64,000 nt of DNA from Moraxella catarrhalis (GCF_001656295.1 NZ_LXHE01000007.1:52764-116763); one strand, 5' to 3'. Positions 28,636-39,213 are shown, counted from the stretch's first letter. Made by a program: numbers and translations. Notes: a model not told the origin generated them from the letters alone.

Positions 28636-28863
28636 ATCGTCTGTTCGTCTTTTCTTCGGTAAAAAATTTGGCACATTATATCACAAAATTAATAAATAAC
28701 ATGATGAAACGCTGATAACTACAAAATGCTACACTTTAGAAATACATAAACCCAACCATTTTTCTAAACTTTCAACAGTTTTGCTTGTTATTTGAAGCAT
28801 ATCAAGATGTTTTATTCATGAGATTGTGTTATAAATAAAACACCCATTCACAGAGATTTGATA
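28636..28863. other. AT-rich gap before the lrgAB-like pair
   Basis: A 228-nt region between two minus-strand genes with no gene seen. It must carry the transglycosylase promoter. Nothing else recognisable. Confidence 0.4.
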
Positions 28864-29559
28864 TTAAGACAGCCACCAAAGCACCGCCACAGGCAGCCAC
28901 ATGGCAGTCACCAAGCCATTGATCGCCAAGCCAAACGCTGCATAGCGCCCTGCTGTCGGACTGATCGTCCATGCTTCTACTGTACCGATGGCGTGCGCCA
29001 CCAATCCCAATGCCAAGCCTTGAGCGCGTTCATCGTGAATGTTTTTGAATAAAATTCGGCACATGCCTGCACCCAAAATACCAGAAACGATGATGATCAA
29101 ATTTGCCATCACCAAAGGCGCCCCAATGATTTGTGCAACCGACAACCCCACAGGCGTCGTGACAGAACGCGTCGCAAATGCCAAGATGGTATCCATATTT
29201 AGCGCAAACAGATAACTTAAAGACATCGGCAATATCGCCCCAACGATACTTGCCAATATCACCACCACGCCCAGTTTTTTGACTGGCAAACCTTTAAAAT
29301 CCATTCCCGCTAATGGCACCGCTAACAGTACTGTACTATAACCAAGCAAGCGATCAAAAATAGGTCTGGCATGTGCGTAATAAGTATGATAATCAAGCCC
29401 AATGACGAATAATAAAATCAGCGTCAATATGATAGCAACGATGATCATAGGCACGCCTTTGATAAACTTATTTAAATAGCGAAGGACATATTTGGCGCCG
29501 ACATGCGCAATCAAAGTGATGATAAAGGCGATCAAAATGGTGGTTGTATCAAGCATCAT
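28864..29559 (-). CDS. LrgB/CidB-family membrane protein
   Basis: A polytopic inner-membrane protein (231 residues) of the LrgB family, which with LrgA/CidA-type holin-like proteins modulates murein hydrolase activity and, in some species, pyruvate or other organic-acid transport. I count about 6-7 hydrophobic segments. Family hallmarks are GVPMIIVAIILTLILLF, LGYSTVLLAVPLAG, AFATRSVTTPVGLSVAQIIG (conserved S-V-T-T-P motif) and ALGLVAHAIGTVEA. It overlaps the lrgA-like gene by 4 nt (29559-29556), so the two are translationally coupled. Confidence 0.85.
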   Translation of the reverse strand: MMLDTTTILIAFIITLIAHVGAKYVLRYLNKFIKGVPMIIVAIILTLILLFVIGLDYHTYYAHARPIFDRLLGYSTVLLAVPLAGMDFKGLPVKKLGVVVILASIVGAILPMSLSYLFALNMDTILAFATRSVTTPVGLSVAQIIGAPLVMANLIIIVSGILGAGMCRILFKNIHDERAQGLALGLVAHAIGTVEAWTISPTAGRYAAFGLAINGLVTAMWLPVAVLWWLS

Positions 29560-29969
29560 AACGCACCTCTGTCATTTTTGGCGTCCCGACCGGCAAGCCA
29601 TAGTGCAGATAATTTGGCAAATGCCCAAAGCGGAATGAGAGTGCTGATAATGATAACCGCAGAGACCGGCAACAAATCCTCGCCCAGCCCAAATAGCAAA
29701 ATCCCTGCACCTGCTGAAACCGGCAAAAAAGCAAAACCGCTATCAACCAGCAAGGTGCTTGCTGAACTTGATAACCATGTCGGCAGCCCTACCGTCATAC
29801 GCACACCCACCAACACAATAAATAAGCTTACCAAACCGACAATATTTGCCGCCGTTGGTATCCCAAGCCAAGTACATACTACCAATGCCAATTCACGAAA
29901 ACCCACCACGATGGCGGCCGTTGCTATCATGGCAAGCCAAAATCTTTTATTGCCTAACTTAAGCGTCAT
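29556..29969 (-). CDS. LrgA/CidA-family holin-like protein
   Basis: A small membrane protein of 137 residues with four predicted helices, in the usual position upstream of an LrgB partner. Typical residues are RELALVVCTWLGIPTAANIVGL in the first half and LPVSAGAGILLFGLGEDLLPVSAVIIISTLIPLWA in the second. Start ATG 29969 is preceded by AAAGGAATAAAT; the upstream frame to 30032 has no ribosome site. Function in Gram-negatives is poorly known. Its neighbour upstream is an intergenic region of about 400 nt before rpoD. Confidence 0.82.
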   Translation of the reverse strand: MTLKLGNKRFWLAMIATAAIVVGFRELALVVCTWLGIPTAANIVGLVSLFIVLVGVRMTVGLPTWLSSSASTLLVDSGFAFLPVSAGAGILLFGLGEDLLPVSAVIIISTLIPLWAFAKLSALWLAGRDAKNDRGAL

Positions 29970-30380
29970 ATTTATTCCTTTAATATAAGCATCAAATGCC
30001 AGTGGGTATTTTGCGATATTACATTGAAACACCGACTTGGTTCAAGGTCAAGCAACTGACCGATATGTTCACTATTTTTATCAATGATACTAAAAATGAT
30101 ACTAAATTTGTTAAATCTGCGATAATGATCGGTTTTGTTTGGCATTATTTTTTATATCACTCTTTTAAAATCAGCTTCAAACCCCAATATAGGCATAAGC
30201 TTTTAGACTTTCAAAGAAAAGTTAACGAATAAAAATAAGGTTTTATCATTAGAATATTTTTATAAATTCATAAATTTATATTTTTAATAAAATCCTTACC
30301 GAGACTTTCACCAAGTTGAAAGATACCCAAAAAGCCAGTATAATGAAATGTTTTGATGCCCACCAAGAGACAAAATACAC
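29970..30380. other. Divergent region between the lrgA-like gene and rpoD
   Basis: About 410 nt. It carries the rpoD promoter listed separately. The left half (29990-30240) has only weak frames on the plus strand with no ribosome site, and no hairpins that I consider significant. Confidence 0.5.
30316..30344 (+). promoter_or_regulatory. rpoD promoter
   Basis: TTGAAA at 30316-30321 and a perfect TATAAT at 30339-30344 are 17 nt apart. The rpoD start codon is 37 nt downstream of the -10. Confidence 0.7.
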
Positions 30381-32270
30381 ATGCGTGAACATAATCATAT
30401 CAACGAAGATCACGACGCTTCTTCATCTTCATCACAGTTAGGCGCACTGATTCGCCTAGGCAAGGAGCAAGGCTATCTCACCTATGCTGAAGTGAATGAC
30501 CAACTGCCAGAGTCTGTCACCGAAAGCGATCAAATTGAAGACATCATTCAGATGTTGACCGATGTGGGCATTCAAGTATTTGAGGTAGCACCAGACGACG
30601 ACGATATTTTATTATCAGACACTGGTAGCGATGATGACATTGCAACCGATGAAGCAGCAGCAGTACTAGCCTCTGTTGAAACTGAGCCTGGACGCACTAC
30701 CGACCCTGTGCGTATGTATATGCGTGAGATGGGGACGGTGGATCTGCTGACCCGTGAAGGCGAAATTGGCATTGCCAAACGCATCGAGGAAGGCACTCGT
30801 GAAGTTCAATATATCATGGCGTATTGGCCAGGCACAGTAAAATTTGTGCTTGATGAGTATCAGCAAGTGCTTGCTGGCGAGAAAAAAATCTCCGACATTG
30901 TCTCTGGGTTTTTAAATGGCGATGATGGCGATTTTATTTTAAATGAAGAAGAAACTGAGTTGGATCTTGGCTCACCCAAAACCACCGATAAAGATGACGC
31001 TGAAGAAGATGATACTGAGTCTGATAGTGCTGAACTTGATGATACCGATGATTCAAGCCTAGACCCTGAAGAGGTGCGTATCCGTTTTGAGGAGATGCAG
31101 CGTTTGTATGATGTAGCCCAAGAAGCCTTGGCTAAGCATGGGCGTGGTAGTGAAGAGGTTAAAGCCGCTTATGATGAGCTGGCCAATCATTTCATGCTCA
31201 TTAAGCTCAATAATCGCTTGTCGGATCAAGTCATGAGTTTGATGCGTGAAGTTTATGAAGATGTGCGAACTAATGAACGCCGCATCATGAAACTTGTGAT
31301 TCGCCGCGGCAAAATGCCTATGGAGGAGTTTAAAAAGACCTTCCCGAGCAACGAAACTAATGTCGAATGGCTGTCTCATCGCATCGAAGGTGGTCCTGCT
31401 TTTGCCGACACTTTGGCCAAGATTGAGCCTGAAGTAGTTGCCTTGCAGCAAAAATTGTTGGCGCACGAACAAGCCCTTCAAATGGACATCCGTGATATGA
31501 AAGCGGTCGCCCGCCAGATGGCAATCGGCGAGACCAAGGCTCGTCGCGCCAAAAAAGACATGGTGGAAGCTAACTTACGCTTGGTGATTTCTATTGCCAA
31601 AAAATACACCAACCGTGGCTTACAATTCCTTGATTTGATTCAAGAAGGTAACATTGGTCTGATGAAAGCGGTGGACAAATTTGAATATCGCCGTGGTTAT
31701 AAATTCTCAACCTACGCAACGTGGTGGATTCGCCAAGCCATCACGCGCTCTATTGCTGACCAAGCACGCACAATCCGCATTCCTGTGCATATGATTGAAA
31801 CGATTAACAAAATCAACCGTGTATCTCGCCAGCTACTCCAAGAAATGGGGCGTGAGCCGACGCCAGAGGAGTTGGGTGAGCGTTTGGATATGGATGAAGC
31901 TAAAGTGCGTAAAGTCCTAAAAATTGCCAAAGAACCCATCTCTATGGAAACACCAATCGGTGATGATGAAGATAGCCACTTGGGTGATTTTATTGAGGAT
32001 AATACCATCTCAAGCCCAATTGAAAACGCAACGGCAGAAGGCTTGCGTGAAGCGACTCGTGAGGTGCTTGATAATTTGACCGAACGAGAAGCTAAGGTCT
32101 TAAAAATGCGATTTGGTATTGATATGCCGAGCGACCATACGCTTGAAGAAGTTGGCAAGCAATTTGATGTTACCCGTGAGCGTATCCGCCAAATCGAAGC
32201 CAAAGCCCTGAGAAAACTTCGCCACCCTTCTCGCTCTGAGCATTTACGCTCATTTTTGGAAAATGATTAA
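30381..32270 (+). CDS. rpoD: RNA polymerase primary sigma factor (sigma-70)
   Basis: The housekeeping sigma factor. In the 629-residue protein, region 1.1 (about residues 15-85) is followed by region 1.2 ([21 protein letters not shown], about 111-131). An acidic non-conserved insert ([11 protein letters not shown] through DDTDDSS, about 190-220) and a helical domain follow. Region 2 has [35 protein letters not shown], including the -10-recognition helix; region 3 is [15 protein letters not shown] onward; and region 4 ends with the [35 protein letters not shown] that reads the -35 box. Start ATG 30381. In enterics it follows rpsU-dnaG; here it is alone with its own promoter and terminator. Confidence 0.97.
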   Translation: MREHNHINEDHDASSSSSQLGALIRLGKEQGYLTYAEVNDQLPESVTESDQIEDIIQMLTDVGIQVFEVAPDDDDILLSDTGSDDDIATDEAAAVLASVETEPGRTTDPVRMYMREMGTVDLLTREGEIGIAKRIEEGTREVQYIMAYWPGTVKFVLDEYQQVLAGEKKISDIVSGFLNGDDGDFILNEEETELDLGSPKTTDKDDAEEDDTESDSAELDDTDDSSLDPEEVRIRFEEMQRLYDVAQEALAKHGRGSEEVKAAYDELANHFMLIKLNNRLSDQVMSLMREVYEDVRTNERRIMKLVIRRGKMPMEEFKKTFPSNETNVEWLSHRIEGGPAFADTLAKIEPEVVALQQKLLAHEQALQMDIRDMKAVARQMAIGETKARRAKKDMVEANLRLVISIAKKYTNRGLQFLDLIQEGNIGLMKAVDKFEYRRGYKFSTYATWWIRQAITRSIADQARTIRIPVHMIETINKINRVSRQLLQEMGREPTPEELGERLDMDEAKVRKVLKIAKEPISMETPIGDDEDSHLGDFIEDNTISSPIENATAEGLREATREVLDNLTEREAKVLKMRFGIDMPSDHTLEEVGKQFDVTRERIRQIEAKALRKLRHPSRSEHLRSFLEND

Positions 32271-32301
32271 TTTAACAATGATTAATTTAAATTGCAAACC
32301 A

Positions 32302-32331
32302 AACCTGCTGGTATCATCAGCAGGTTTTTTA
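32302..32331 (+). terminator. Intrinsic terminator after rpoD
   Basis: AACCTGCTG (32302-32310) and CAGCAGGTT (32318-32326) form a perfect 9-bp stem with a 7-nt loop, followed by a T tract. It lies 31 nt after the stop. Confidence 0.85.
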
Positions 32332-32461
32332 TTTATCCGCCCCTTTGGGTCAGCGAGTAAGACTCACCACCCTCCAAAACAAAAACTTTGCCAGAAGCAA
32401 AGTTTTTTAAGATCAAGATAAAATCCAAAGGCAGTGATAGTTGAAATCAAGGCTTTGATGA

Positions 32462-34774
32462 TCAGCCTGGTAAATTGGGCGGCGTTGAAGGCTTTGGCAA
32501 AGAATTAATGCCATCATCGTCATCATGATCATCAGATGATTTATTCACCAGATTACCTGATTCGTCAAGTTCATCATTATGATAAGCCTCGATCGCTTCT
32601 CGGATGTCATCAGCTGCTTGGGCTTTTAACTCTTCTTTGGGTTTATTGCGCCCTAAGCGGCGGACAATCGAATCAGCAAAAATGCGATTGGCTTTTTCGT
32701 CTGCGGTTTCCTCAAAAATGATCTCACCCAAGCTATTAATCTTGGCGTATTTGACCGTTTGTTTACGCGGCCAAAAAAAGTCTAGGGGGCGCGTGATAAA
32801 ATGATTTGTAACCATCTCATAAAGCTGCTTCCATTCTGTGAATTTCACCTCTTTTGAGCGTAATGCCACCATCAACGCAAGCGAAAAGCTGACCAAAAGG
32901 TTCATCATACCAATCAGCAACATGCCCACAAAAGACAATATTGCCACCTGCCAAGTCAAATGCTCAGGCGATAGATAATATAGCCCATGCACAAAGTTGG
33001 CAGAAGCAAAAGCAATATGACGGATATCCAAAGGTAACCCAAGCATATAGCCAACCGTTGCTGTACTACCCAAAAAACAGCCAAAAATAAAGTTACCCAT
33101 GATCGCACCAAGGTTGGCTTCTACAAAACTACTCATCTTATCTAGCCACCGCTTTGGCATCACACGCATCAAGATCCAATGCTTGCGTATGCGTTCACCG
33201 ATTTTATTATACGCCGCCAAATTATCATAATAGCCTGCAATCAATCCTGAGACAAATAAAAACACGCCAGCGATAGCCGCATGTGGTAATGCCAAAGAGC
33301 GGATTGGGTCTAGGTCATGCAATAAATGGGCAGCTTGAGCTCCATCAATCATCGGTGTATCATAAAAATACCCCCATGCCAGTGCAATCAATAAAGCCAC
33401 TGGCATTGCCACTGAAATATTACCCAAAATGGCGATAAACTGTGTGCGTAAAATATCAACGACCAGTTCTGACAGCTTGGCCAGTTGCTGAGTTTTTTTG
33501 CCTGATGAGCCAGAAATGGTTGATGCGATCGCTGCCGCCGTCATTGCTGGCTGCTTGGTTGCAACTGTACCCCTAGCAATATGGATAAAAACAAAGCCCA
33601 AGCCATAAATCATGCTATTCACAAAAGCGCGTCCAATGGGCGCCAATGCCAAATGATAAGACAAAGTCTTTAGGGTCGCCATAAAACCGATAAATAAGCC
33701 GCCTATGGCTGCTTTTTTATACATTTTACGGTAGCCGGTTCTATCAGTACTGATATAGTGCTCGCCAACGCGTCCTGCGTTTTCGGTAACTTTACGCGAT
33801 AATAGACGCGTATTTGATTCAATCAGTGAGCTAAAACTATAACGCGTCTTGGCAGTTTGCACCACCTCAACCGTCAGATCAACGATCGCTTGATCACGCT
33901 TATGCTCTGCATCACTCACCAATTCAACCAAAGTCCGCATACGCTGCAAACTTTGCTCAAGGCGTGCCAACATATTGGTCAGACGAATTGAAATACCTGT
34001 TTTATATACTCGCTTTCTGAGTGTATCGACAATATCTTCACATTGCTCCACCATTACCATCAACGGGGCAGGATCAATGTCCTGATCAGGCATCACATCC
34101 GTCATCAAATCCAGTTCATGAGCTTGGCGATATTGATTGACAAATAGCACCGCTTCTTGATTTTGTGCTACAAATGCCGCTGAATAATTGAGCAGTTCAG
34201 GATAAAAATTCATCAGCTCAGGATGCAGACCAATGCCACTGATGCGATAAGATAGGACAACGATGGCGTTTAAGATACTGTTTTTGGCTTGAGCTACCAA
34301 ACTTAAGTCTTTTTCGGCTGGGCGAATCAACGGCACCAAAGCATCCCATCGTTCATCTGAGATGGATTCTACCCACTTCCAATCATTGTTCCTATCAAAC
34401 AGATAATTAGCAAGCTCAACCACCGAATCCTCTTCGGGCAGTAATGGCAAAAAACGGTGGCTAATCAAGCGCGAAACACTACTTGAAAAACTTTGATCGG
34501 ATGCAATGCCTGTATCTGTATATAAGGTAATTTGACGATATTTATTAATTAGTCTTAAGATAAAAGCTGCTAAGCCTGACCCGTATTCAGGGTTATCACA
34601 TAATAAATCAATCAGCTCATCGAATTTGGCGTCTACAATTTCATTATCTTCATCTTCGTCAGTCACGCGCAAGGCGTCGATCAAGCGCTTTAAGGCTTCA
34701 GGCTCTGGCAGCTCTTGTAGCACGACGATGCGCTGTAATATTTGTTCAAGATTTGATGTGTCGTTTTCTAACAC
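32462..34774 (-). CDS. 'Site-specific recombinase' Gcr-family membrane protein
   Basis: A 770-residue protein of the family annotated as site-specific recombinase (Pfam SpecificRecomb, named from a gonococcal gene). The name is almost certainly misleading: I see no recombinase catalytic motif. The N-terminal half (about 1-370) is soluble and helical. The middle (about 375-640) has roughly seven strongly hydrophobic segments with conserved glycine/alanine runs (for example YKKAAIGGLFIGFMATLKTLSYH, HAAIAGVFLFVSGLIAGYYDN, LGAIMGNFIFGCFLGSTATVGY). The C-terminal tail is charged, acidic near its end and proline-rich. Start is GTG 34774, with GGAG 7 nt upstream. An integral membrane role of unknown kind is likely. 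Confidence 0.78.
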   Translation of the reverse strand: MLENDTSNLEQILQRIVVLQELPEPEALKRLIDALRVTDEDEDNEIVDAKFDELIDLLCDNPEYGSGLAAFILRLINKYRQITLYTDTGIASDQSFSSSVSRLISHRFLPLLPEEDSVVELANYLFDRNNDWKWVESISDERWDALVPLIRPAEKDLSLVAQAKNSILNAIVVLSYRISGIGLHPELMNFYPELLNYSAAFVAQNQEAVLFVNQYRQAHELDLMTDVMPDQDIDPAPLMVMVEQCEDIVDTLRKRVYKTGISIRLTNMLARLEQSLQRMRTLVELVSDAEHKRDQAIVDLTVEVVQTAKTRYSFSSLIESNTRLLSRKVTENAGRVGEHYISTDRTGYRKMYKKAAIGGLFIGFMATLKTLSYHLALAPIGRAFVNSMIYGLGFVFIHIARGTVATKQPAMTAAAIASTISGSSGKKTQQLAKLSELVVDILRTQFIAILGNISVAMPVALLIALAWGYFYDTPMIDGAQAAHLLHDLDPIRSLALPHAAIAGVFLFVSGLIAGYYDNLAAYNKIGERIRKHWILMRVMPKRWLDKMSSFVEANLGAIMGNFIFGCFLGSTATVGYMLGLPLDIRHIAFASANFVHGLYYLSPEHLTWQVAILSFVGMLLIGMMNLLVSFSLALMVALRSKEVKFTEWKQLYEMVTNHFITRPLDFFWPRKQTVKYAKINSLGEIIFEETADEKANRIFADSIVRRLGRNKPKEELKAQAADDIREAIEAYHNDELDESGNLVNKSSDDHDDDDGINSLPKPSTPPNLPG

Positions 34775-35145
34775 AATTAAACTCCACTGGCAAAAATAAC
34801 GCTCACAAAGTAATGGGATGCTGACCGTTTTAGCGGCGGCTCATTTATTTTTAGTTTTTCAAGGGTTGATGATAGATATGGGTGAGAAATGAGTCTGCAA
34901 AATAAAAATAATTGTTAATGTATCACATTTAAATCCATTTACCAAATTTCATCTTTTAAATTTTTGATATAAATTGTATCAAAATCTTGTGATTTTCAAA
35001 TAGTTGCTATTCTTCATAGCCATAATGTCATCGCCTAAATATCAATAAAAAGCTGATATGAATCAAATCACTGACATATGATTAAAAATACAGTTTAAAA
35101 AAGGACAGGTAATCATGCCCATCCTTTGATATTTTCATTGATAAT
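34775..35145. other. Intergenic region between the SpecificRecomb gene and acyl-CoA dehydrogenase 1
   Basis: About 370 nt, AT-rich, both flanking genes on the minus strand. It contains the terminator listed at 35097-35128 and presumably the promoter of the SpecificRecomb-family gene, which I cannot pin down. No ORF is supported. Confidence 0.45.
35097..35128 (-). terminator. Probable terminator after acyl-CoA dehydrogenase 1
   Basis: On the minus strand, AAAGGATGGG and CCTGTCCTTT pair over most of their length (outer AAAGGA/TCCTTT perfect, inner part imperfect), followed directly by a T6 run. It lies 17 nt after the stop codon. Confidence 0.55.
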
Positions 35146-36915
35146 TTACGCAAAGAACTCATTATCAAATGCCATAATCGCACTTGATCCTGCTTGCGCC
35201 ATGTCAGCATGAGCGTATAGCTTAGGCAGAACACGGGCAGCGAAGTAGTCTGCAAGCTTTTGACGCTCAGCATAAAACTCACCATCCTTACCTGCACTTG
35301 CTTTGACAATCAGCACATACATATAAGCATAGCACAGATAGCCCGCTGCGTGTAGATAGTCCACGGCACTGGCGTTGATGGCATGTGGGTCATTGCCAGC
35401 TTTATCAAGCAGATCAGTGGTCAGCTCACGAACGCGCTCAGCGGCTTTAAGCGTAGCTACGCCAATTTGATGATCGCAATCGCTGGCAGCAGCTTGAATT
35501 TCTTCAAGGAATGCAAACATCGCCGCACCGCCATCTTTGACAACTTTACGACCCAATAAGTCAAGTGCCTGAATGCCGTTCGTACCTTCGTAAATTTGGC
35601 TGATACGCACATCACGAACGATTTGCTCCATGCCCCACTCTTTGATATAGCCATGACCGCCAAAAACTTGCTGACAATCCACTGTCGCCTCAAAGGCTTT
35701 GTCAGTCAAAAACGCCTTGGTAATCGGCGTTAATAGCGCCACTTTGGCATTGGCATTTTGGCGCGCTGTGTCGTCATCGCTGAATTTGGCAATGTCCAAG
35801 TTATTTGCCACATACATCGCAAAGGTACGTGTTGCCACACTGTTTGCTTTGGCATTCAAAAGCATACGGCGAACATCGCCAAAATTAATAATCGGATCAG
35901 CTGCTTTATCGGCAAATTTGACACCATCATCAGCGCGACCTTGCAGACGCTCTTGGGCGTAGGCTGCCGCATTTTGATAAGCCAAGACACTGGCGCCAAG
36001 ACCCTGAAGACCCATGGTCACGCGCTCATAGTTCATCATCACAAACATTGCCGCCAAGCCTTTATTTTCAGGACCAACCAAGTAACCTGTGGCGTTGTCA
36101 AAATTCATCACACAAGTCGCAGATGCCTTGATACCCATTTTATGCTCAATTGAGCCTGCCTGTACACCGTTACGCTCACCCAATGAGCCATCACTGTTCA
36201 CCAAGAACTTTGGCACCGCAAACAAAGAAATGCCCTTTGAGCCAGCTGGCGCGTCTGGTGTCTTAGCCAGCACAAGATGAATGATATTTTCGGTCAGATC
36301 ATGCTCACCGCCCGTGATGAAAATTTTGGTACCAGTAATGGCGTAGCTACCATCTTCCTTAGGTACAGCGCGCGTTTTGATGATGCCCAAATCAGTACCT
36401 GAATGGCTTTCTGTTAAGCACATCGTGCCTGCCCATTGACCTGAGTACATCTTTTCAAGATATTGAGCTTTTTGCTCATCACTTGCGGTAGCTAAAAGGC
36501 TTAGCGTTGCTCCGACTGTCAAAATCGGATATAGGGTAAATGATTGGTTGGTCGCAAATAGCATTTCCTCGATCAGCATGGTCACCATTTTTGGCATACC
36601 TTGACCGCCGTACTCTGGATCACCGCCCAAGCCAATCCAGCCTGCATCCGCATAAGCACGGAAGGCTTCTTGGAAACCTGATGGCGTAGCGACTTTGCCC
36701 TCACCTAGGTATTTGGCACCTTCTTCATCACCCGACTGATTTAATGGTAACAACACTTCCGTAGCAAATTTCGCCATTTCATCAAGAATCATATCAACCG
36801 TTTGCTCATCGACATGAGATAACTGATCTGTATTTGACCAAAATTCAGGGGCTTTGAAAACTTCTTTTAGGGTAAAACGCATCTCATCAAGCGGAGCGGT
36901 ATATTGAAGCGCCAT
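35146..36915 (-). CDS. Acyl-CoA dehydrogenase 1 (long form)
   Basis: An FAD flavoenzyme of 589 residues that oxidises an acyl-CoA to its trans-2-enoyl-CoA. The long form has an extra C-terminal domain (acyl-CoA dehydrogenase C-terminal-like), as in FadE-like enzymes of Moraxellaceae and pseudomonads. Motifs: CLTESHSGTDLGIIKTRA (substrate/FAD region, about residues 162-179), ITGTKIFITGGEHD, IEHKMGIKASATCVMNFD, and RISQIYEGTNGIQALDLLGRK, with the catalytic-type glutamate in YEGT. It lies 150 nt downstream of a close paralogue on the same strand, which suggests tandem duplication. The start ATG 36915 is 13 nt after an AAGG. Substrate chain length is not predictable from sequence. Confidence 0.9.
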   Translation of the reverse strand: MALQYTAPLDEMRFTLKEVFKAPEFWSNTDQLSHVDEQTVDMILDEMAKFATEVLLPLNQSGDEEGAKYLGEGKVATPSGFQEAFRAYADAGWIGLGGDPEYGGQGMPKMVTMLIEEMLFATNQSFTLYPILTVGATLSLLATASDEQKAQYLEKMYSGQWAGTMCLTESHSGTDLGIIKTRAVPKEDGSYAITGTKIFITGGEHDLTENIIHLVLAKTPDAPAGSKGISLFAVPKFLVNSDGSLGERNGVQAGSIEHKMGIKASATCVMNFDNATGYLVGPENKGLAAMFVMMNYERVTMGLQGLGASVLAYQNAAAYAQERLQGRADDGVKFADKAADPIINFGDVRRMLLNAKANSVATRTFAMYVANNLDIAKFSDDDTARQNANAKVALLTPITKAFLTDKAFEATVDCQQVFGGHGYIKEWGMEQIVRDVRISQIYEGTNGIQALDLLGRKVVKDGGAAMFAFLEEIQAAASDCDHQIGVATLKAAERVRELTTDLLDKAGNDPHAINASAVDYLHAAGYLCYAYMYVLIVKASAGKDGEFYAERQKLADYFAARVLPKLYAHADMAQAGSSAIMAFDNEFFA

Positions 36916-37065
36916 AGACTTTCCTTATTGTTAAAAATTATATAAATAAAATCAATTCATTGAGACTACCAAAGAACATCCAAAAAATCTTTAAGCTCAG
37001 AGTTTCTTTGCACAGTCTAATTAAATCCAAATATCACGCTGTCATTTACTATAACTTAGACAGGA

Positions 37066-38892
37066 TTAAAAGGCAAATTGTTCAGCATCCATCGCCATCA
37101 AGCTGTCAAAGCCAGTATTAATGCGAGCCACATGAACCAAATGACGCGGCATCAGTTTGGCAAAATAAAACTCGGCAGTTTTGACCTTGGCATCATAAAA
37201 GCCGTATTCGCCTTGCAATGATTTATCAGTGCTAAGATCAGCATCAAACTCAGCCAATTTGGCTTTTGCCAATATAGCGGTTCTCGCCCATAGATACCCC
37301 AATGTGACATAGCCGCTAAAATACAAATAATCAACCGCAGCAGCACCAACAGCTTCAGGGTTTAGCGTGCTTTGCATGGCGATACGAGAAGTCAGATCGC
37401 TCCACTGCTTATTAAGCTTAGCAAGTGTCGTAATCATCTGACCAACTTCATCATTATCTGCATTTTTTTGGCAAAATTTATGAATGATCTTGGTAAAGTT
37501 CGCTAACATGCGACCTTGTGAGCCAAGTACTTTTCTGCCAAGCAAGTCCAATGCTTGAATTTCGGTCGTGCCTTCGTACAAGCATGAAATGCGTGTATCA
37601 CGCAGGTTTTGTTCCATGCCCCATTCACTGATATAGCCATGACCGCCATAGACTTGTACGCCCATATTCGCCGACTCAAGACCAGTTTCGGTCAAGAATG
37701 CTTTGGCGATTGGGGTTAATAGTGACAACATTTCATCAGCAAACTTAATCTCACTTGGACTTTCACCTTTGGCGACAGTATCTGCAAAGTAAGACAAATA
37801 GTACACCAAAGCACGGCCACCCTCACTAAAGGCTTTTTGGGTCAGCAGCATATTGCGTACCGCAGGATGATGAATGATGCTATCAGCTGGCTTATTCGGC
37901 TCTTTGACACCCGATAAGGCACGCATGGCGGTGCGCTCTTTGGCATAAGTTAGCGACCCTTGAAAAGCAAGCTCGGACGCTGCCAAACCTTGGATGGCAG
38001 TGCCTAGTCGTGCCACATTCATAAAGGTAAACATGGCATTTAGACCACGATTTTTTGGTCCGATCAGATACCCTTTGGCATGATCAAAGTTCATCACACA
38101 AGTTGCCGATGCTTTGATCCCCATCTTATGCTCAATCGACCCACAGCTGACCGTATTACGCTCACCCACCGAACCATCATCATTGACGATGAATTTTGGC
38201 ACGATAAATAGCGAGATGCCTTTGGTGCCTGCTGGTGCATCAGGCAAGCGAGCCAGTACGATATGAATGATATTTTCGGTCAAATCATGCTCACCTGCCG
38301 AGATAAAGATTTTTTGACCAGTAATGGCATAGCTGCCGTCTTCATTGGGTACAGCACGCGTCTTGATGATACCAAGATCAGAGCCTGCATGCGATTCGGT
38401 CAAACACATGGTGCCTGACCATGCACCTGTATTCATCTTTTCAAGATAAGTGGCTTTTTGGGCTTCTGTGCCATGATGCTCGATGGTTTGAATGGCGCCA
38501 TGCGACAGCCCTGGATACATCGCAAATGACCAGTTGGCAGTCCCCATCATCTCACTGACCGCACTTGATAATGATACTGGTAAGCCCAAGCCACCAAACT
38601 CAGGCTCGGCATTGATCGCAGGAAAACCAAGCTCGCAGTATTGTGCATACGCCTCCTTAAAGCCAGTCGGTGTCGTAACAACACCATGATCAAATTGACA
38701 GCCTTCGATATCGCCCGTACGATTCAAAGGGGCAATCACGGACTGTGCAAAATCAGCTGCCGCCTCAAGATAGCTATTGATTGTATCTGTATCAAGCTCT
38801 GCATAAGCAGACAATTTACTGTAGTGTGATTGACTGTCCAAAAGCTCATGCATCACAAACTGGATATCACGGATGGGGGCAACATACTGCAT
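37066..38892 (-). CDS. Acyl-CoA dehydrogenase 2 (long form, tandem paralogue)
   Basis: A second long-form acyl-CoA dehydrogenase of 608 residues, clearly related to the one immediately downstream: CLTESHAGSDLGIIKTRAVPNEDGSYAITG-type blocks, IEHKMGIKASATCVMNFDHAKGYLIGP and YEGTTEIQALDLLGRKVLG match it almost block for block. Differences such as GQKIFISAGEHD versus GTKIFITGGEHD and a longer C-terminus imply ancient rather than recent duplication. ATG 38892 follows AAAGGAATGAATA. The pair probably belongs to fatty-acid degradation together with other unlinked fad genes; the enoyl-CoA hydratase at 51 kb could take the next step. Confidence 0.9.
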   Translation of the reverse strand: MQYVAPIRDIQFVMHELLDSQSHYSKLSAYAELDTDTINSYLEAAADFAQSVIAPLNRTGDIEGCQFDHGVVTTPTGFKEAYAQYCELGFPAINAEPEFGGLGLPVSLSSAVSEMMGTANWSFAMYPGLSHGAIQTIEHHGTEAQKATYLEKMNTGAWSGTMCLTESHAGSDLGIIKTRAVPNEDGSYAITGQKIFISAGEHDLTENIIHIVLARLPDAPAGTKGISLFIVPKFIVNDDGSVGERNTVSCGSIEHKMGIKASATCVMNFDHAKGYLIGPKNRGLNAMFTFMNVARLGTAIQGLAASELAFQGSLTYAKERTAMRALSGVKEPNKPADSIIHHPAVRNMLLTQKAFSEGGRALVYYLSYFADTVAKGESPSEIKFADEMLSLLTPIAKAFLTETGLESANMGVQVYGGHGYISEWGMEQNLRDTRISCLYEGTTEIQALDLLGRKVLGSQGRMLANFTKIIHKFCQKNADNDEVGQMITTLAKLNKQWSDLTSRIAMQSTLNPEAVGAAAVDYLYFSGYVTLGYLWARTAILAKAKLAEFDADLSTDKSLQGEYGFYDAKVKTAEFYFAKLMPRHLVHVARINTGFDSLMAMDAEQFAF

Positions 38893-39213
38893 TATTCATT
38901 CCTTTATAATAAAACCGCTCAAATAGACTGTATTCAACTTAACCAATTCCAGCTGATAAGCTTAAAAAGCATGGCTTGGTAACAGCATCATGATATGAGC
39001 AATTAAAACCGATATACAAAATTCTCCTAATAAAATAGCCAATGCCATCTTGGAATGCAAACCCCCCTTTTGACTCACCAGTCATCAAAGCAAGCTTGCA
39101 AAATCCTTGGCATCAAATTTTGGTTTTTATTTTGGTATGGCAGTATACTTATTTATCCAAATAAAAAACCGTCCAATCGGTTTGTATTGAACGGTTTTTG
39201 TAATATCTATCAA
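38893..39213. other. Intergenic region before acyl-CoA dehydrogenase 2
   Basis: About 320 nt containing the promoter side of acyl-CoA dehydrogenase 2 and the terminator of the next gene (39163-39199). The plus-strand 68-codon frame here overlaps that terminator and I do not accept it. Nothing else is recognisable. Confidence 0.5.
39163..39199 (-). terminator. Terminator after the acetyl-CoA hydrolase gene
   Basis: AAAAACCGTCCAAT and ATTGAACGGTTTTT form a stem with one mismatch around an 8-nt loop. A and T runs on opposite ends allow function in both directions. It lies 15 nt after the stop at 39214. Confidence 0.8.

Noticed and set aside
32462..34774. Reading the 770-aa protein as a DNA recombinase
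   Set aside because: The family name is historical; the protein is multi-helix membrane-bound with no recombinase catalytic motif.
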